Positions 41,732-51,339 are shown, numbered from the stretch's first letter. The stretch is DNA of 64,000 nucleotides from Tepidamorphaceae bacterium (GCA_028279445.1 JANQNT010000022.1:307434-371433), one strand, 5' to 3'. Numbers and translations are program-made. Notes: generated by a model not told the origin, from the letters alone.

Positions 41732-43114
41732 TCAGGTGCGAATGAGGCGGACGGCAAAGAAACCGTCCATGCCCGGCGCGCGGATGCCGTCAGAACCGCA
41801 GAACGCCATGTCTGGACGGGTGCGCAGGAAGCCCGTTTGCGTCACCGCACCAGACAATCCAGGCAGCTCATCAATCGCCAAGGGATCGACACGGACATCG
41901 TCACGCGACCCAACGGCCGCGGCGACCACGTCCTCGCCTTCCTCGCGTTCAAGCGAGCACACCGCATAGACCAGCCGGCCGCCGGGTTTCAGCCAATCGA
42001 GCGCGCGTGTCAGCATCGCGGTCTGGCGCGCCGCAAGCGCGGCGATGTCGTCCGGCCGCCGCAGCCAGGGAATGTCGGGGTGCCGGCGGATCGTGCCGGT
42101 GGCCGAGCACGGCGCATCGAGAATGATGACATCGAACGGTTTGCCGGGCTGCCATGTGCCGAGATCGGCGGTGACGGTCTCGGCGGAGAGGTCCAGTCGC
42201 GCAAGATTCTCCGCCAGGCGTTCCAGTCGCTTCGGCGAACGGTCGACCGCCGTAACCCTGGCGCCGGCCGCCGCAAGCTGGGCGGTCTTGCCGCCGGGAG
42301 CCGCAGCGAGATCGCCAACGCTGAGCCCGGCGACATCGCCCAGCAGCCGTACCGGAAGCGCGGCGGCCGCATCCTGCACCCACCACGCGCCGTCGTCGTA
42401 GCCATCCAGCCGCTCCACTGCGCCCGGACGGTCGAGCCGCACACTGCCGGTCGGCAACAGCACCGCTGAGAGCCGTTCGGCCCACACATCCGGTTCGGAC
42501 CTGACGGTCAGATCGAGCGGCGGCGGCTGGCCATGCGCGGCGGCAATCGCGCGCGCCACGTCGGTGCCGTACTGCTCGCTCCATCGCGCCATCAGCCAGT
42601 CCGGCGTATCGGCCGCCACCTGGTCGATGTCGTCCAGCAGCGCCGGACCGTCATCGGCGATGCGGCGCAGCACCGCGTTGACCAGACCGCGGAAGTGCCG
42701 CGCGTTGCGGTCCGCTGCGGCCAGCCGCACCGACTGGTCAACGGCGGCGTGAGAGGCGGTCTCCATGAACAGTATCTGCGCCGCACCGGTCAGCAGGATC
42801 GCCTCGCACATCCCGGCGCGTCTTGGCAGCGGCGACTGGAGCTTTTGCGCCAGCACCGCCCGCAAACTGCCGAGCCGGCGCAGGGTGGTCTGCGATAGCA
42901 TGGTGACGAAAGCCCGGTCGCGCCGGTTCAGTTGGCGCAGAACGCCATGGGCATCGGGACCCTCCAGCGCTTCATCGAGTGGCTTGTGGCGTCGCAGCAC
43001 GCCGTCGACCAGTTCGGCCGCGACGCGGCGCACGGCTAGGCCCTGCACCTCACGGCCAGCGGCTTTGCCGCCGCGGCGACGTTTCGATCTGTCCTGATTG
43101 TCAGGCAATTGCAT
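41732..43114 (-). CDS. rsmB: RsmB-family 16S rRNA (cytosine-C5) methyltransferase
   Basis: A 460-aa RNA methyltransferase. The N-terminal NusB-like helical domain (about 25-170; LNRRDRAFVTMLSQTTLRRL) is followed by a SAM-dependent domain with LAAAPGGKTAQLA (SAM site), FDVIILDAPCSATGTIRRHP (motif IV Cys) and LVYAVCSLEREEGE (motif VI, nucleophile Cys). This is the two-Cys m5C mechanism. The target C967 is inferred from E. coli RsmB. The N-terminus contains a basic patch (RSKRRRGGKAAG). Confidence 0.93.
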   Translation of the reverse strand: MQLPDNQDRSKRRRGGKAAGREVQGLAVRRVAAELVDGVLRRHKPLDEALEGPDAHGVLRQLNRRDRAFVTMLSQTTLRRLGSLRAVLAQKLQSPLPRRAGMCEAILLTGAAQILFMETASHAAVDQSVRLAAADRNARHFRGLVNAVLRRIADDGPALLDDIDQVAADTPDWLMARWSEQYGTDVARAIAAAHGQPPPLDLTVRSEPDVWAERLSAVLLPTGSVRLDRPGAVERLDGYDDGAWWVQDAAAALPVRLLGDVAGLSVGDLAAAPGGKTAQLAAAGARVTAVDRSPKRLERLAENLARLDLSAETVTADLGTWQPGKPFDVIILDAPCSATGTIRRHPDIPWLRRPDDIAALAARQTAMLTRALDWLKPGGRLVYAVCSLEREEGEDVVAAAVGSRDDVRVDPLAIDELPGLSGAVTQTGFLRTRPDMAFCGSDGIRAPGMDGFFAVRLIRT

Positions 43115-43182
43115 TCCGGCCCGGCTGAAGTCCCGGAGAGAAAGACAGCACAGCTAGGCCCGCGTCAATGCAGGCGTGCAGA

Positions 43183-44085
43183 TCAACCCCAGGGTCCGGC
43201 GGGAGCTGAACCCGGCGCGGCGGAGGTGCTCCCCCAAGGCTGACCCATCTCCTGGGCAAGGCGTTCAAGCGCCGCAATCCGATTGCCGGTGTCGGGATGG
43301 GTGGCGAACAGCTTGTCTGCGCGCGCTCCCGACAGCGGGTTGATGATGAACATGTGCGCGGTCGACGGGTTGCGCTCGGCCGCCATGTTGGGAACGCGCT
43401 TCGCCCCGGAGGCGATCTTCTGCAGCGCGGAAGCCAGCCAGGCAGGGTTGCCGCAGATCATCGCGCCGAGCCGGTCGGCGGCGTATTCGCGGGTGCGGCT
43501 GATGGCCATCTGCACCAGCATCGCCGCCAGCGGCGCCAGGATCATCATCGCAATGGTGCCGAGGATACCGATGCCGTTGTTGTTGCGCGCGCCGCCGAAG
43601 AACATGGCGAAGTTGGCGAGCATCGAGATGGCGCCGGCAAAGGTCGCGGTCACGGTCATGATCAGCGTGTCGCGGTTCCTGATGTGCGCCAGTTCGTGCG
43701 CCATCACGCCGGCAAGCTCCTCGCGCGTCAGCGTCTGCAGGATACCGGTGGTCGCGGCGACGGCGGCGTTTTCCGGGTTGCGTCCGGTGGCGAACGCGTT
43801 CGGCTGCGGGTTGTCGATGATGTAGACCTTCGGCATCGGCAGATCGGCGTTCCTAGCCAGATCGGCGACCATGCCGTGAAGCTCCGGCGCGCTGCGCTGA
43901 TCGACCTCGCGCGCCCCGTGCATCCGCAGCACCATCTTGTCGCTGTTCCAGTAGCTGAAGGCGTTCATGCCGATCGCCACGACAAGCGCGATCAGCATGC
44001 CCGACTGGCCGCCCAGCAAGGCGCCGACCCCCATGAACAGCGCCGTCATGGCGGCAATCAGCAATCCGGTCTTGAAGTAGTTCAT
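43183..44085 (-). CDS. htpX: Heat-shock membrane protease HtpX
   Basis: Zinc metalloprotease (M48) of the inner membrane that degrades misfolded membrane proteins. The 300-aa product starts [20 protein letters not shown]; two N-terminal helices are followed by the zinc motif [12 protein letters not shown], two more hydrophobic segments and the third ligand in [15 protein letters not shown]. An ATG three codons upstream (44094) is an alternative start. The C-terminal tail is Pro/Ala/Gly-rich. It is divergent from the DUF1674 gene (144 bp). Confidence 0.95.
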   Translation of the reverse strand: MNYFKTGLLIAAMTALFMGVGALLGGQSGMLIALVVAIGMNAFSYWNSDKMVLRMHGAREVDQRSAPELHGMVADLARNADLPMPKVYIIDNPQPNAFATGRNPENAAVAATTGILQTLTREELAGVMAHELAHIRNRDTLIMTVTATFAGAISMLANFAMFFGGARNNNGIGILGTIAMMILAPLAAMLVQMAISRTREYAADRLGAMICGNPAWLASALQKIASGAKRVPNMAAERNPSTAHMFIINPLSGARADKLFATHPDTGNRIAALERLAQEMGQPWGSTSAAPGSAPAGPWG

Positions 44086-44229
44086 CGCATCCATACGGTT
44101 GGCGCAGAAGCGCCATTCGGGCCGAGGATCGAAATCCTCAGCGCTTTGTCGCTCACGTGCCACCCTATATGGTGAGCCGCATTCGGCCTGCCAACATGCA
44201 GGCCAATTGCGCAAGCCCGGATCATCGCC

Positions 44230-44472
44230 ATGGACGACATCGTGAGCAGCAAGAAGCGCGAAGGTTCCGACAACGAGGGCTCCGACAAGGAGACGGCGCG
44301 TCGCCAGCGCATCGCCGAAGCCGCAGCGCGCGCCAGGGCGGAAGCCGAAAGCCGCCGCAAAAAGATCGACGCCGTAGCCAAGGCAATGCCGCGTGAGATC
44401 GACGGCCGCAAGGGGCCTGAACCGATACGTTTCGGCGACTGGGAAGTCGACGGTAAGGCCAGCGATTTCTGA
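44230..44472 (+). CDS. DUF1674 / SDHAF4-like protein
   Basis: An 80-aa protein with a charged helical N-terminus (many Lys, Arg, Glu, Ala) and the conserved ending [19 protein letters not shown] of the DUF1674 family. In mitochondria, SDHAF4 binds flavinated SdhA and helps assemble succinate dehydrogenase; the bacterial members are presumed to act likewise. No sdh genes are in the window. The ATG at 44230 gives the family length. Confidence 0.9.
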   Translation: MDDIVSSKKREGSDNEGSDKETARRQRIAEAAARARAEAESRRKKIDAVAKAMPREIDGRKGPEPIRFGDWEVDGKASDF

Positions 44473-44605
44473 TCCGGAGCCTGCGTAACATTATTGCGTA
44501 ACGCACCTTAATTCATTGGCAATAAAGCCTTACTGCACGTTAACGAACTTCGCTCGACGCTCTGACTAAAGCGCTTCGAGCCCCGGCATTCGATTGTGCT
44601 CATCT

Positions 44606-44733
44606 GTTGGTAACCGCAGGTGCTAAATCGCCTCGACTCCCAGCACATCTCCCCACCCCTTCCCGGTACGCACGCGTTCGGCTCGCCAAATGGCTGCCGC
44701 CTGGCGGTCGGTTTTTGTTGAAGGAAATGTCCC
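44606..44733 (+). promoter_or_regulatory. Leader of the first TadG paralogue, duplicated upstream of the second
   Basis: This 128-base leader and 46178-46305 share TAACCG, AAATCGSCTCGACT and CTGGCGGTCG at corresponding places, and both are exactly 128 bases from the TAACCG block to the start codon. Similarity ends with the SD-like purine stretch (GAAGGAAA here, GAGGGGAAAA there). The duplication therefore included the 5' untranslated region. A GTTAACG further upstream of each gene is also shared. Confidence 0.6.
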
Positions 44734-45939
44734 ATGTTGGCCTCGGGTCTCATCAAGCGGCTATGCGCCCTGCGCTCCGATCAGGGCGGCGCCGTGGTCC
44801 TCATCTTCGCTTTCGCGTTGCCCATTCTGATCATGCTAGTCGGAATGAGCATCGACTTCGGACGCGCGTCGAAAGCACGCGTGGTGGCATCGACGATTCT
44901 CGACACCGCGCTGCTGACCGTTGGCCGCGAGCTCTCGGTCGGCGGCATCAACGAGGGCCAGGTGCAAAGCCGGGTGCGGGAACTGTTCGACACGATGATG
45001 GCCGAGGCCGGCGTGAGCGGCAGCAGCTTCAATGTGGTCGCCACCGTCAACCCGGCCGCCGGCACGATCAACGCGGTCGCATCCGGCGAGACGCAAAACG
45101 CCTTCGCCGGCATCTTGGGCATGCCAACGCTGGAGGTCGGCACCAACGCCTCCGTCAGCTACAACACGCTGAAGGTGGAGCTGTCGCTGGTGCTCGACGT
45201 CACCGGCTCGATGCGCGGCCAAAAGCTCCGGGACCTGAAGAGCGCGGCCACCAACCTCATCAACATCCTGCTCCCCGCGGATGGTTCGGCGAATGGCAAG
45301 GTGCGCATCGCGCTTGCGCCTTACTCCAATTCCGTGAATGTCGGTGACTTCGCCGAAGTCGTGACCGGCATCGAAACCCGCCGATGCGTTGTCGAACGAC
45401 CGCAGCCCAATGCCTTCAAGGACGCCCCGCCGAGCACCGCCCAGTTCCCGACGATCGGCAGTTGCCCGAGCGCAACGATCCGCCCCCTGACCGGCAACCG
45501 CGACATTCTGATCTCGAGCATCAACAGCTACTCGGCCCGCGGCATGACGGCCGGCCACCTCGGCACGGCGTGGGGCTGGTACATGCTGTCGCCGGACTGG
45601 GCGCCGGTCTGGCCGACAGGCTCCGACCCGGTCGGACGCGACGAGCCCGACCACGTCAAGGTCATGGTGCTGATGACGGACGGCCAGTTCAACCAGTCGT
45701 ACCAGTCCGGGCTTGGCGGCTCGAGCTATCAGGCACGCAACCTGTGTGCCGCGGCCAAGCGGGAAGGCATCATCATCTATTCGGTCGCCTTCCGGGCACC
45801 CTGGTCGGCGCGCAATCTGCTGCGCCAATGCGCCACCACCCGCAACAACCACTACTTCGAGACCTCCACGGGTGGTGCGCTGAGGGATGCCTTCGAGGCC
45901 ATCGCCGTCGAAATCCGCAACCTGCGCCTGTCGTCCTGA
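44734..45939 (+). CDS. TadG-like protein with von Willebrand factor A domain (paralogue 1)
   Basis: A 401-aa protein with a TadE/TadG-type N-terminus: charged residues, then GGAVVLIFAFALPILIMLVG as the membrane helix, followed by an extracytoplasmic VWA domain (about 145-395) with the MIDAS start LVLDVTGSM, a Thr loop and VLMTDGQFN. Its Cys residues may form disulfides. In Tad pilus loci TadG is a minor pilus/anchor protein; no other tad gene is in the window. It is highly similar along its whole length to the next gene, indicating tandem duplication. Confidence 0.88.
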   Translation: MLASGLIKRLCALRSDQGGAVVLIFAFALPILIMLVGMSIDFGRASKARVVASTILDTALLTVGRELSVGGINEGQVQSRVRELFDTMMAEAGVSGSSFNVVATVNPAAGTINAVASGETQNAFAGILGMPTLEVGTNASVSYNTLKVELSLVLDVTGSMRGQKLRDLKSAATNLINILLPADGSANGKVRIALAPYSNSVNVGDFAEVVTGIETRRCVVERPQPNAFKDAPPSTAQFPTIGSCPSATIRPLTGNRDILISSINSYSARGMTAGHLGTAWGWYMLSPDWAPVWPTGSDPVGRDEPDHVKVMVLMTDGQFNQSYQSGLGGSSYQARNLCAAAKREGIIIYSVAFRAPWSARNLLRQCATTRNNHYFETSTGGALRDAFEAIAVEIRNLRLSS

Positions 45940-46177
45940 GGCAGCCGACACAGGCTCACCGATCACGGCCCGAAGACCGGCGGCTGTCGCGCACAGCCGC
46001 CCGTTTTCTTTGCGCGTCTCTGCGTCAACACCCCCGATTCCCGGCGGACTGGTGGCGCAATAATCTTGCGTGGGCGAATTCAACGCCCTGGAAGCAAATC
46101 CTGCCCAGGCGTTAACGCGCTCACCGCAATCTTATGAATCAAGGGCTTTGCGGACCCCTCTTCAATCGCGGTTACCC

Positions 46178-46305
46178 ATTGATAACCGACGGTCGCAAAT
46201 CGGCTCGACTTTGGGCGGTTTTCCCCGCCCTGTGTACGCAACCATAGGTTTGTATCGCCGCTGGCTCCGGTCTGGCGGTCGAATTCCGTCGAGGGGAAAA
46301 GTCCA
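46178..46305 (+). promoter_or_regulatory. Leader of the second TadG paralogue
   Basis: Counterpart of 44606-44733 (same length, shared blocks). The gap between the two paralogues (45940-46305) otherwise contains a short region after the first stop with no ORF I can support. A shared GTTAAC-containing stretch at about 46110 may be part of the promoter. Confidence 0.6.
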
Positions 46306-47514
46306 ATGTTCGGCTCGGGTCTCATCAATCGACTGCGCGCGCTTGGTGCACAGCAGGGCGGCGCCGTGGTCCTCATCTTCGCGTTCACGCTGCCGGTCCT
46401 GATCTTCATCGTCGGCATGACCATCGACTATGGCCGCGCCTCCAAGGTGCGCACGGTCGCCGCCACGATGCTGGATTCAGCCCTGCTGACGGCGGGGCGC
46501 GAACTGTCCATCGGCGGCATCGCAGAGGGCGAGGTTCAGGGCCGGGTCGCCGCGCTGTTCGACGCGATGGTCGCCGAGGCCGGCCTCAGCAGTGCCCAGA
46601 ACCTGTCTGTGGCCACCGTGGTCAATCAGGCCGACGGCATCATCTCCGGCACATTGACCGGCCAGAGCATGGCTGCCTTCGGCGGCATTCTGGGCACGCC
46701 CGCCATCGACATCGGCACCAATGCGTCCGTCAGCTACAACACGCTGACGGTCGAGCTGGCCATGGTGCTGGACGTCACTGGTTCGATGGGCGGACAGAAG
46801 ATCGCCGACCTCAAGGATGCGGCCAGGAACCTGGTCAACATCCTGATCCCGGAAGGCGGCTCCGAGAATGACAAGATGCGTATTGCCCTGGTTCCCTACG
46901 CGAACTCGGTGAACGTCGATTCCTTTGCCGAAGACGTGACCGGCGATGACGACGATGTCTGCGTCACCGAGCGACCGGACCCGGAGAGCTTCACGGAAAG
47001 CCCGCCGAGCACCATGGAATTCCCGACCACCGGCTCGTGCCCGACGGCGGTGATCAAGCCGCTGTCCGACGATCGCTCCGAGCTGATCTCCAGCATCAAC
47101 AGCTATTCCGCCTCTGGCTGGACGGCCGGTCACATCGGCGCGGCCTGGGGCTGGTACGTACTGTCGCCGGACTGGTCGCCGGTCTGGCCCTCGGGTTCGG
47201 ACCCGGCAGGTTACAACGAGCCCGATCTGCTCAAGGTCATGGTCCTGATGACCGACGGCAAGTTCAACACCTGGTACCAGTCGGGCATCGGCAACTCCAC
47301 GCAGCAGGCGCGGACCCTTTGCACGGAAGCCAAGCAGGAAGGTGTGATCATCTACTCGGTCGCCTTCCAGGCGCCGCAATCCGCGCAGAACACGCTCAGG
47401 CACTGCGCCACGAGCGAGACCGACCACTATTTCGAGACCTCGACCGGTGGCGCGCTGAAGGATGCCTTCGAGCAGATCGCCAACGAGATCCGCAACCTGC
47501 GCCTGTCCTACTAG
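46306..47514 (+). CDS. TadG-like protein with von Willebrand factor A domain (paralogue 2)
   Basis: A 402-aa tandem paralogue of the gene at 44734, alignable end to end: N-terminal helix GGAVVLIFAFTLPVLIFIVG, MIDAS MVLDVTGSM, then SINSYSASGWTAGHIGAAWG and VLMTDGKFN, and the shared C-terminus NEIRNLRLSY. The differences are mainly in the segment following the membrane helix and in an acidic patch DDDDVC where paralogue 1 has ETRRC. The repeated cysteine positions are kept. Its own leader suggests separate control. Confidence 0.88.
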   Translation: MFGSGLINRLRALGAQQGGAVVLIFAFTLPVLIFIVGMTIDYGRASKVRTVAATMLDSALLTAGRELSIGGIAEGEVQGRVAALFDAMVAEAGLSSAQNLSVATVVNQADGIISGTLTGQSMAAFGGILGTPAIDIGTNASVSYNTLTVELAMVLDVTGSMGGQKIADLKDAARNLVNILIPEGGSENDKMRIALVPYANSVNVDSFAEDVTGDDDDVCVTERPDPESFTESPPSTMEFPTTGSCPTAVIKPLSDDRSELISSINSYSASGWTAGHIGAAWGWYVLSPDWSPVWPSGSDPAGYNEPDLLKVMVLMTDGKFNTWYQSGIGNSTQQARTLCTEAKQEGVIIYSVAFQAPQSAQNTLRHCATSETDHYFETSTGGALKDAFEQIANEIRNLRLSY

Positions 47515-47599
47515 GAGATCGCCCGCCCCCGCCAGGAGCGCGCCTTTCCCGGCGATGGCCAGCCTACTCCCACCTGCTCATTCTTGCTTTCCTGCTGCA

Positions 47600-47670
47600 C
47601 CGGCCCTCACCCCCTCCCGACCACCCACGGGAGTATGCTGCATGGGTGGTCGGGAGGGGGTGAGGGCTGG
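47600..47670. repeat. Palindrome E, copy 2
   Basis: 28-bp arms with one G:T-type difference around the same 15-base loop CGGGAGTATGCTGCA, in the same orientation as copy 1. It lies between the second TadG paralogue and the gamma-glutamyltransferase gene. Flanks on the left (TTCTTGCTTTC) and right (GGAACCG) are also similar to those of copy 3. Confidence 0.9.
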
Positions 47671-47744
47671 AACCGTTTAAGCAAGCAACACCAACCGCAC
47701 GGCCGCCCATTTCGTTATGTGCCTTCGCGCGCTAGCGTGCGCGG

Positions 47745-49502
47745 ATGTTCGAACAACTCCTCAATCGCCTCCTGATGGTCGCTTCCCTGGTTGCAGCGAC
47801 ACAGTTCATCCTCGCCCCGGCGCCCGCCCGCGCCGAGACGCTGCCGATCATTTCCGGCTATGAACGCTTCCATCCGGTCCATGCGCGCAGCGGAATGATC
47901 GCCAGCCAGGAGCAGGTCGCAAGCCGCATCGGCGCCGACATCCTGCGTCGCGGCGGCAACGCGGTGGATGCCGCCGTCGCCGTCGGCTTCGCGCTTGCCG
48001 TGACCCTGCCGCGCGCCGGCAATCTCGGCGGCGGCGGTTTCATGCTGGTGCATATCGCGGCAACCGGCGAGCAGATCGCCATCGATTACCGCGAGACCGC
48101 GCCGGCCGCCGCCACCCGCGACATGTTTCTTGGACCGGATGGCAAGGCCGACGCGAACCTGTCGCGCAATACCGGTCTGGGGGTCGGCACGCCGGGCACC
48201 GTGGCCGGCCTTGCACTGGCCCATGAACGCTACGGTTCGGGCAGCTTCACGCTGGCCGAGTTGATCGCACCAGCCATCGCACTGGCCGAGGGCGGCATCA
48301 CGGTGAGCGACGATCTGGCGATGTCGCTGGCCCGTGCGCAGGCCCGCCTCGCCGGCTTCCCGGCGACCGCGGCGATCTTCTATCCCGGCGCCAAGGCCGC
48401 GCCACCAGCAGCCGGCGCGACGCTGGTGCAGCGCGATCTCGCCCATACACTGCGGCTGATCGCGGCGAACGGACCGCGCGGGTTCTACGAAGGTAAGGTG
48501 GCAGAGCGCATAGCCGCTGCCGTGCGGGAGACCGGCGGCGTGATGACCGCCGAAGACCTTGCCGCCTACCGGCCGAAGCTTCGCGAACCCGTGCGCGGCA
48601 CCTATCGCGGCCACGAGATCGTCTCCATGCCGCCGCCCAGTTCCGGCGGCGTTCACGTCATCCAGATACTGAAGATGCTGGAGGGGTTCGACCTGGCGGC
48701 GAAGGGTGCGGGATCGGCCGGCCACTATCACCTGCTGGCCGAAGCCATGCGCCGCGCCTATGCTGACCGCGCCACCTATCTCGGTGATCCCGACTTCACC
48801 GATGTGCCGGTCGCTGCATTGATCGACGACACGTATCTGGCCACACGCGCACAGGACATCGACCCTGACCGCGCCGGGCGTTCAAGCAACATCGCAGCCG
48901 GCGAACTGCCCGGCGAAGAGAGCCCCCAGACGACGCACTACTCGGTGGTCGACGCCGACGGCAACGCGGTCTCCAACACCTACACGCTGAACTTCTCCTA
49001 CGGGCTCGGGCTCGTGGCGGCGGGCACCGGGGTGCTGCTCAACAACGAGCTCGACGACTTCGCCGCGGCTCCCGGCGTACCCAACGCCTACGGGCTGATC
49101 GGTGGCGAGGCCAATGCGCCGGCCGCCGGCAAGCGCCCGCTCTCCTCCATGAGCCCGACATTTGTCTTCCGGGACGGCGACCTGCGCCTGGTCACCGGTT
49201 CGCCCGGCGGCAGCCGCATCATCTCCATCGTCACCCAGACGATCGTCAACATGGTGGATTTCGGCATGAACCCGGCCGAGGCGGCCGCCTTCCCGCGCAT
49301 GCATCACCAATGGCTGCCGGATGTGCTGCAGCTCGAACGCGGCGTCAGCCCGGACACGGTGGCCCTGCTGCGGGCGATGGGGCACGAGGTTACCGAGCGC
49401 CGCGCATCGGGCTCGGTTCAGTCGATTGAGGTGACCGACGAAAGTCTGTTGGCCGGGGCCTCCGATCCGCGCCGCCCCGGCGCGGGCGTCAGCGGCCACT
49501 GA
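47745..49502 (+). CDS. ggt: Gamma-glutamyltransferase
   Basis: Periplasmic enzyme that splits glutathione and other gamma-glutamyl compounds. A signal peptide covers residues 1-30 (LLMVASLVAATQFILAPAPA). The precursor is 585 aa; self-cleavage is expected before the catalytic Thr396 in SPQTTHYSVVD, giving large and small subunits. Other family motifs are GADILRRGGNAVDAAVAVGF, GNLGGGGFM, the substrate-binding segment RPLSSMSPTFVF and the oxyanion-type SPGGSRI. It lies between palindrome E copy 2 and a bidirectional terminator. Confidence 0.96.
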   Translation: MFEQLLNRLLMVASLVAATQFILAPAPARAETLPIISGYERFHPVHARSGMIASQEQVASRIGADILRRGGNAVDAAVAVGFALAVTLPRAGNLGGGGFMLVHIAATGEQIAIDYRETAPAAATRDMFLGPDGKADANLSRNTGLGVGTPGTVAGLALAHERYGSGSFTLAELIAPAIALAEGGITVSDDLAMSLARAQARLAGFPATAAIFYPGAKAAPPAAGATLVQRDLAHTLRLIAANGPRGFYEGKVAERIAAAVRETGGVMTAEDLAAYRPKLREPVRGTYRGHEIVSMPPPSSGGVHVIQILKMLEGFDLAAKGAGSAGHYHLLAEAMRRAYADRATYLGDPDFTDVPVAALIDDTYLATRAQDIDPDRAGRSSNIAAGELPGEESPQTTHYSVVDADGNAVSNTYTLNFSYGLGLVAAGTGVLLNNELDDFAAAPGVPNAYGLIGGEANAPAAGKRPLSSMSPTFVFRDGDLRLVTGSPGGSRIISIVTQTIVNMVDFGMNPAEAAAFPRMHHQWLPDVLQLERGVSPDTVALLRAMGHEVTERRASGSVQSIEVTDESLLAGASDPRRPGAGVSGH

Positions 49503-49520
49503 TCGAGGACCGGCAAACAA

Positions 49521-49550
49521 AAACGCGGGACCCGAAGGCCCCGCGTTTTG
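49521..49550. terminator. Bidirectional terminator between ggt and the L,D-transpeptidase
   Basis: AAAACGCGGG and CCCGCGTTTT form a perfect 10-bp stem with a 10-base loop. It has a T-run on the plus strand and A-run on the left, so it can serve both converging genes. Confidence 0.88.
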
Positions 49551-49573
49551 GCACTCATGGAACCGGCTGACCG

Positions 49574-50074
49574 TCAGCGCGTGACGATCACCCTGGTGCC
49601 GACCCGCGCGCGACCATAAAGATCGAGCACATCGCGGTTGTACATGCGGATACAGCCAAGCGACACCGCCCCGCCGATCGAGCGCGGGTTGTTGGTGCCG
49701 TGGATCGAATACTGGCCGTGCGCAAGCTCCAGCGCGCGCACACCAAGCGGATTGCGCGGACCAGGCGGAACGACCCGCTTCTTGCGGTCATACGGATTGA
49801 CCCACGACGGATTGACGTACTTGCGCTTGACGCGCGTCGCGCCGGACCATTGCCGCCCGGCCCGACCCACACCAACGCGGTAGCTGATCGCCCGCCCGCG
49901 GGTAGTAACGTAGTAGAGCCGCCGTTTTCCGGTGCGCACGACGATGGTGCCCGGTGCATACTTCGAGGAGATGTTGACCTCGCGGCGCGCCTCGGCGGAC
50001 TCAGGCGCCAGCAACGCGGCGCCGATGACCATCGCGGCCACAAGCGTGAACAACTGTGCAAATCGCCGGATCAT
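49574..50074 (-). CDS. ErfK/YbiS-type L,D-transpeptidase
   Basis: A 166-aa secreted L,D-transpeptidase. Signal peptide at residues 1-28 (LFTLVAAMVIGAALLAPESAEA). The YkuD domain has YVTTRGRAISYRVGVGRAG, PPGPRNPLGVRALEL and the full catalytic region HGTNNPRSIGGAVSLGCIRM with the conserved His, Ser, Cys and Arg. Such proteins crosslink peptidoglycan or attach outer-membrane proteins to it. The start at 50074 (MIRRFAQLFT) gives a standard signal peptide; an ATG at 50116 is less likely. Confidence 0.93.
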   Translation of the reverse strand: MIRRFAQLFTLVAAMVIGAALLAPESAEARREVNISSKYAPGTIVVRTGKRRLYYVTTRGRAISYRVGVGRAGRQWSGATRVKRKYVNPSWVNPYDRKKRVVPPGPRNPLGVRALELAHGQYSIHGTNNPRSIGGAVSLGCIRMYNRDVLDLYGRARVGTRVIVTR

Positions 50075-50311
50075 GGTGTTGCCCCCATGGTTGCCTGGAT
50101 GATGGTGTTGCCCCATCTACGCTTCGCGCCTTGTCACGGTGGTTGCCGAGACGACGCTGCGTAAACCCGATTTATCGCCGAACTCGCGGCCGCACGGCAA
50201 GGCACCACCGTCCATTAACCTGAACGCGTCCACGACAATTCATCGTGAGCAGTGCGCCTTGGGCATGGTCGGCTTGCCGGTTGCGCCGGTTTCATTGTTC
50301 CCGGCCGCTCG

Positions 50312-50575
50312 GCTTGTCCAAAACCGGTGCCCACTTTTCGGGGCTCACGGCATCATCCTGCACAGATTGAGCCTGAGGAACCCTACGTACAACCATGCCC
50401 TGTCGGCGGGGAGCGAAGCGATCCCTCGGTGGGGGAAGTAAATCCGGCGAAGCCGGCAAGCGCGACCGCGCGTCGCCCGGTCAGGGCGCCCCCGTGGAGC
50501 CGGCGAACGAAGTGAGCTCGGCGTGAACGGAATGGACCGGCGAACTGGCGTGAGCGAAGTAAAGTCCGCGCTATT
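50312..50575. repeat. Repeat F and partial repeat C beside phaR
   Basis: 50312-50357 matches repeat F (CCAAAACCGGTGCCCACTTT, then TCGGGGCTCACGGCATCATC). From about 50400 the sequence is made of repeat-C-like blocks (GGCGAAGCCGGCAAGCGCGA, CCGGTCAGGGCGCCCCCGTG, GAACGAAGTGAGCTCGGCGT). It runs up to the stop codon of phaR (50571-50573), which sits in CGCTATTCGCGCG. The remaining gap (50075-50311) shows nothing beyond the L,D-transpeptidase leader. Confidence 0.65.
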
Positions 50576-51206
50576 CGCGCGACAGCTTGTCGAGCTTTGC
50601 CTGCAGGTCGGCAAGCTCCTGTTTCAGATCGTCGATCTCGCTGTCGTCTCCGCCATCCTGGGCTTTCGCCTCGGTCCCGGCGGCGGTGTCCTGTTCCCCG
50701 TCGGCGGTGGCCGTGGGAGCAAACGGCGAGAACACCTTCATGGCGCGTTCGAACATCGCCACATTGCGCCGCGTCTGCTCTTCCATCGCTTCCACGGCGC
50801 TGGAGCCGAATGCGCGCGTCATCTGCGCCCGCAGGGTCTCCTGCTCCTGGGTCAGCGAACGCATGGTGAAATCGAGGTAGCTGGGCACCAGGCTCTGCAT
50901 CTGGTCGCCGTAGAACCCGATAAGCTGGCGCAGGAAGCTGACCGGCAGCATGTTACCGCCACGGCTTTCCTGTTCAAAGATGATCTGGGTGAGCACCGAG
51001 CGCGTGATGTCCTCGCCGCTCTTGGCGTCGACAACGATGAACTCGTCACCCGCCTTCACCAGGTCGGCCAGATCGTCAAGCGTGACGTAGGTGCTGGTGC
51101 CGGTATTATAGAGCCGCCGGTTGGCGTACTTCTTGATGGTGATCGGTGCCTTGTCGGACGCCGCCGCGGTGTCGCCCGTATCGTTTCCCTTGTCGGACTT
51201 GGCCAT
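50571..51206 (-). CDS. phaR: Polyhydroxyalkanoate synthesis repressor PhaR
   Basis: A 211-aa regulator that binds PHB granules and DNA and controls phasin and PHB genes. The N-terminal DNA-binding domain has ITIKKYANRRLYNTGTSTYV and LDDLADLVKAGDEFIVVDAK. The middle region (ITRSVLTQIIFEQESRGGNM) is the PHB accumulation domain. The acidic tail ends in a coiled-coil-like segment DLKQELADLQAKLDKL. It is divergent from phaAB, the normal arrangement. Confidence 0.96.
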   Translation of the reverse strand: MAKSDKGNDTGDTAAASDKAPITIKKYANRRLYNTGTSTYVTLDDLADLVKAGDEFIVVDAKSGEDITRSVLTQIIFEQESRGGNMLPVSFLRQLIGFYGDQMQSLVPSYLDFTMRSLTQEQETLRAQMTRAFGSSAVEAMEEQTRRNVAMFERAMKVFSPFAPTATADGEQDTAAGTEAKAQDGGDDSEIDDLKQELADLQAKLDKLSRE

Positions 51207-51339
51207 GCTCGAGAACCCTGATGCTCATGCGTTTACGCCGTCGCGAACACCGGTGAGGATAGGGGCATCGCACGACGCTTGCCAGCGGATTCTTGTGCGC
51301 CGCGAAATGTCCCTCGCCGAAGCGGCGACAGCGCGCCAT

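Noticed and set aside
45940..46305. Additional small tad gene between the two TadG paralogues
   Set aside because: No frame with a start, SD and pilin-like hydrophobic segment was found; the region is leader and promoter sequence.
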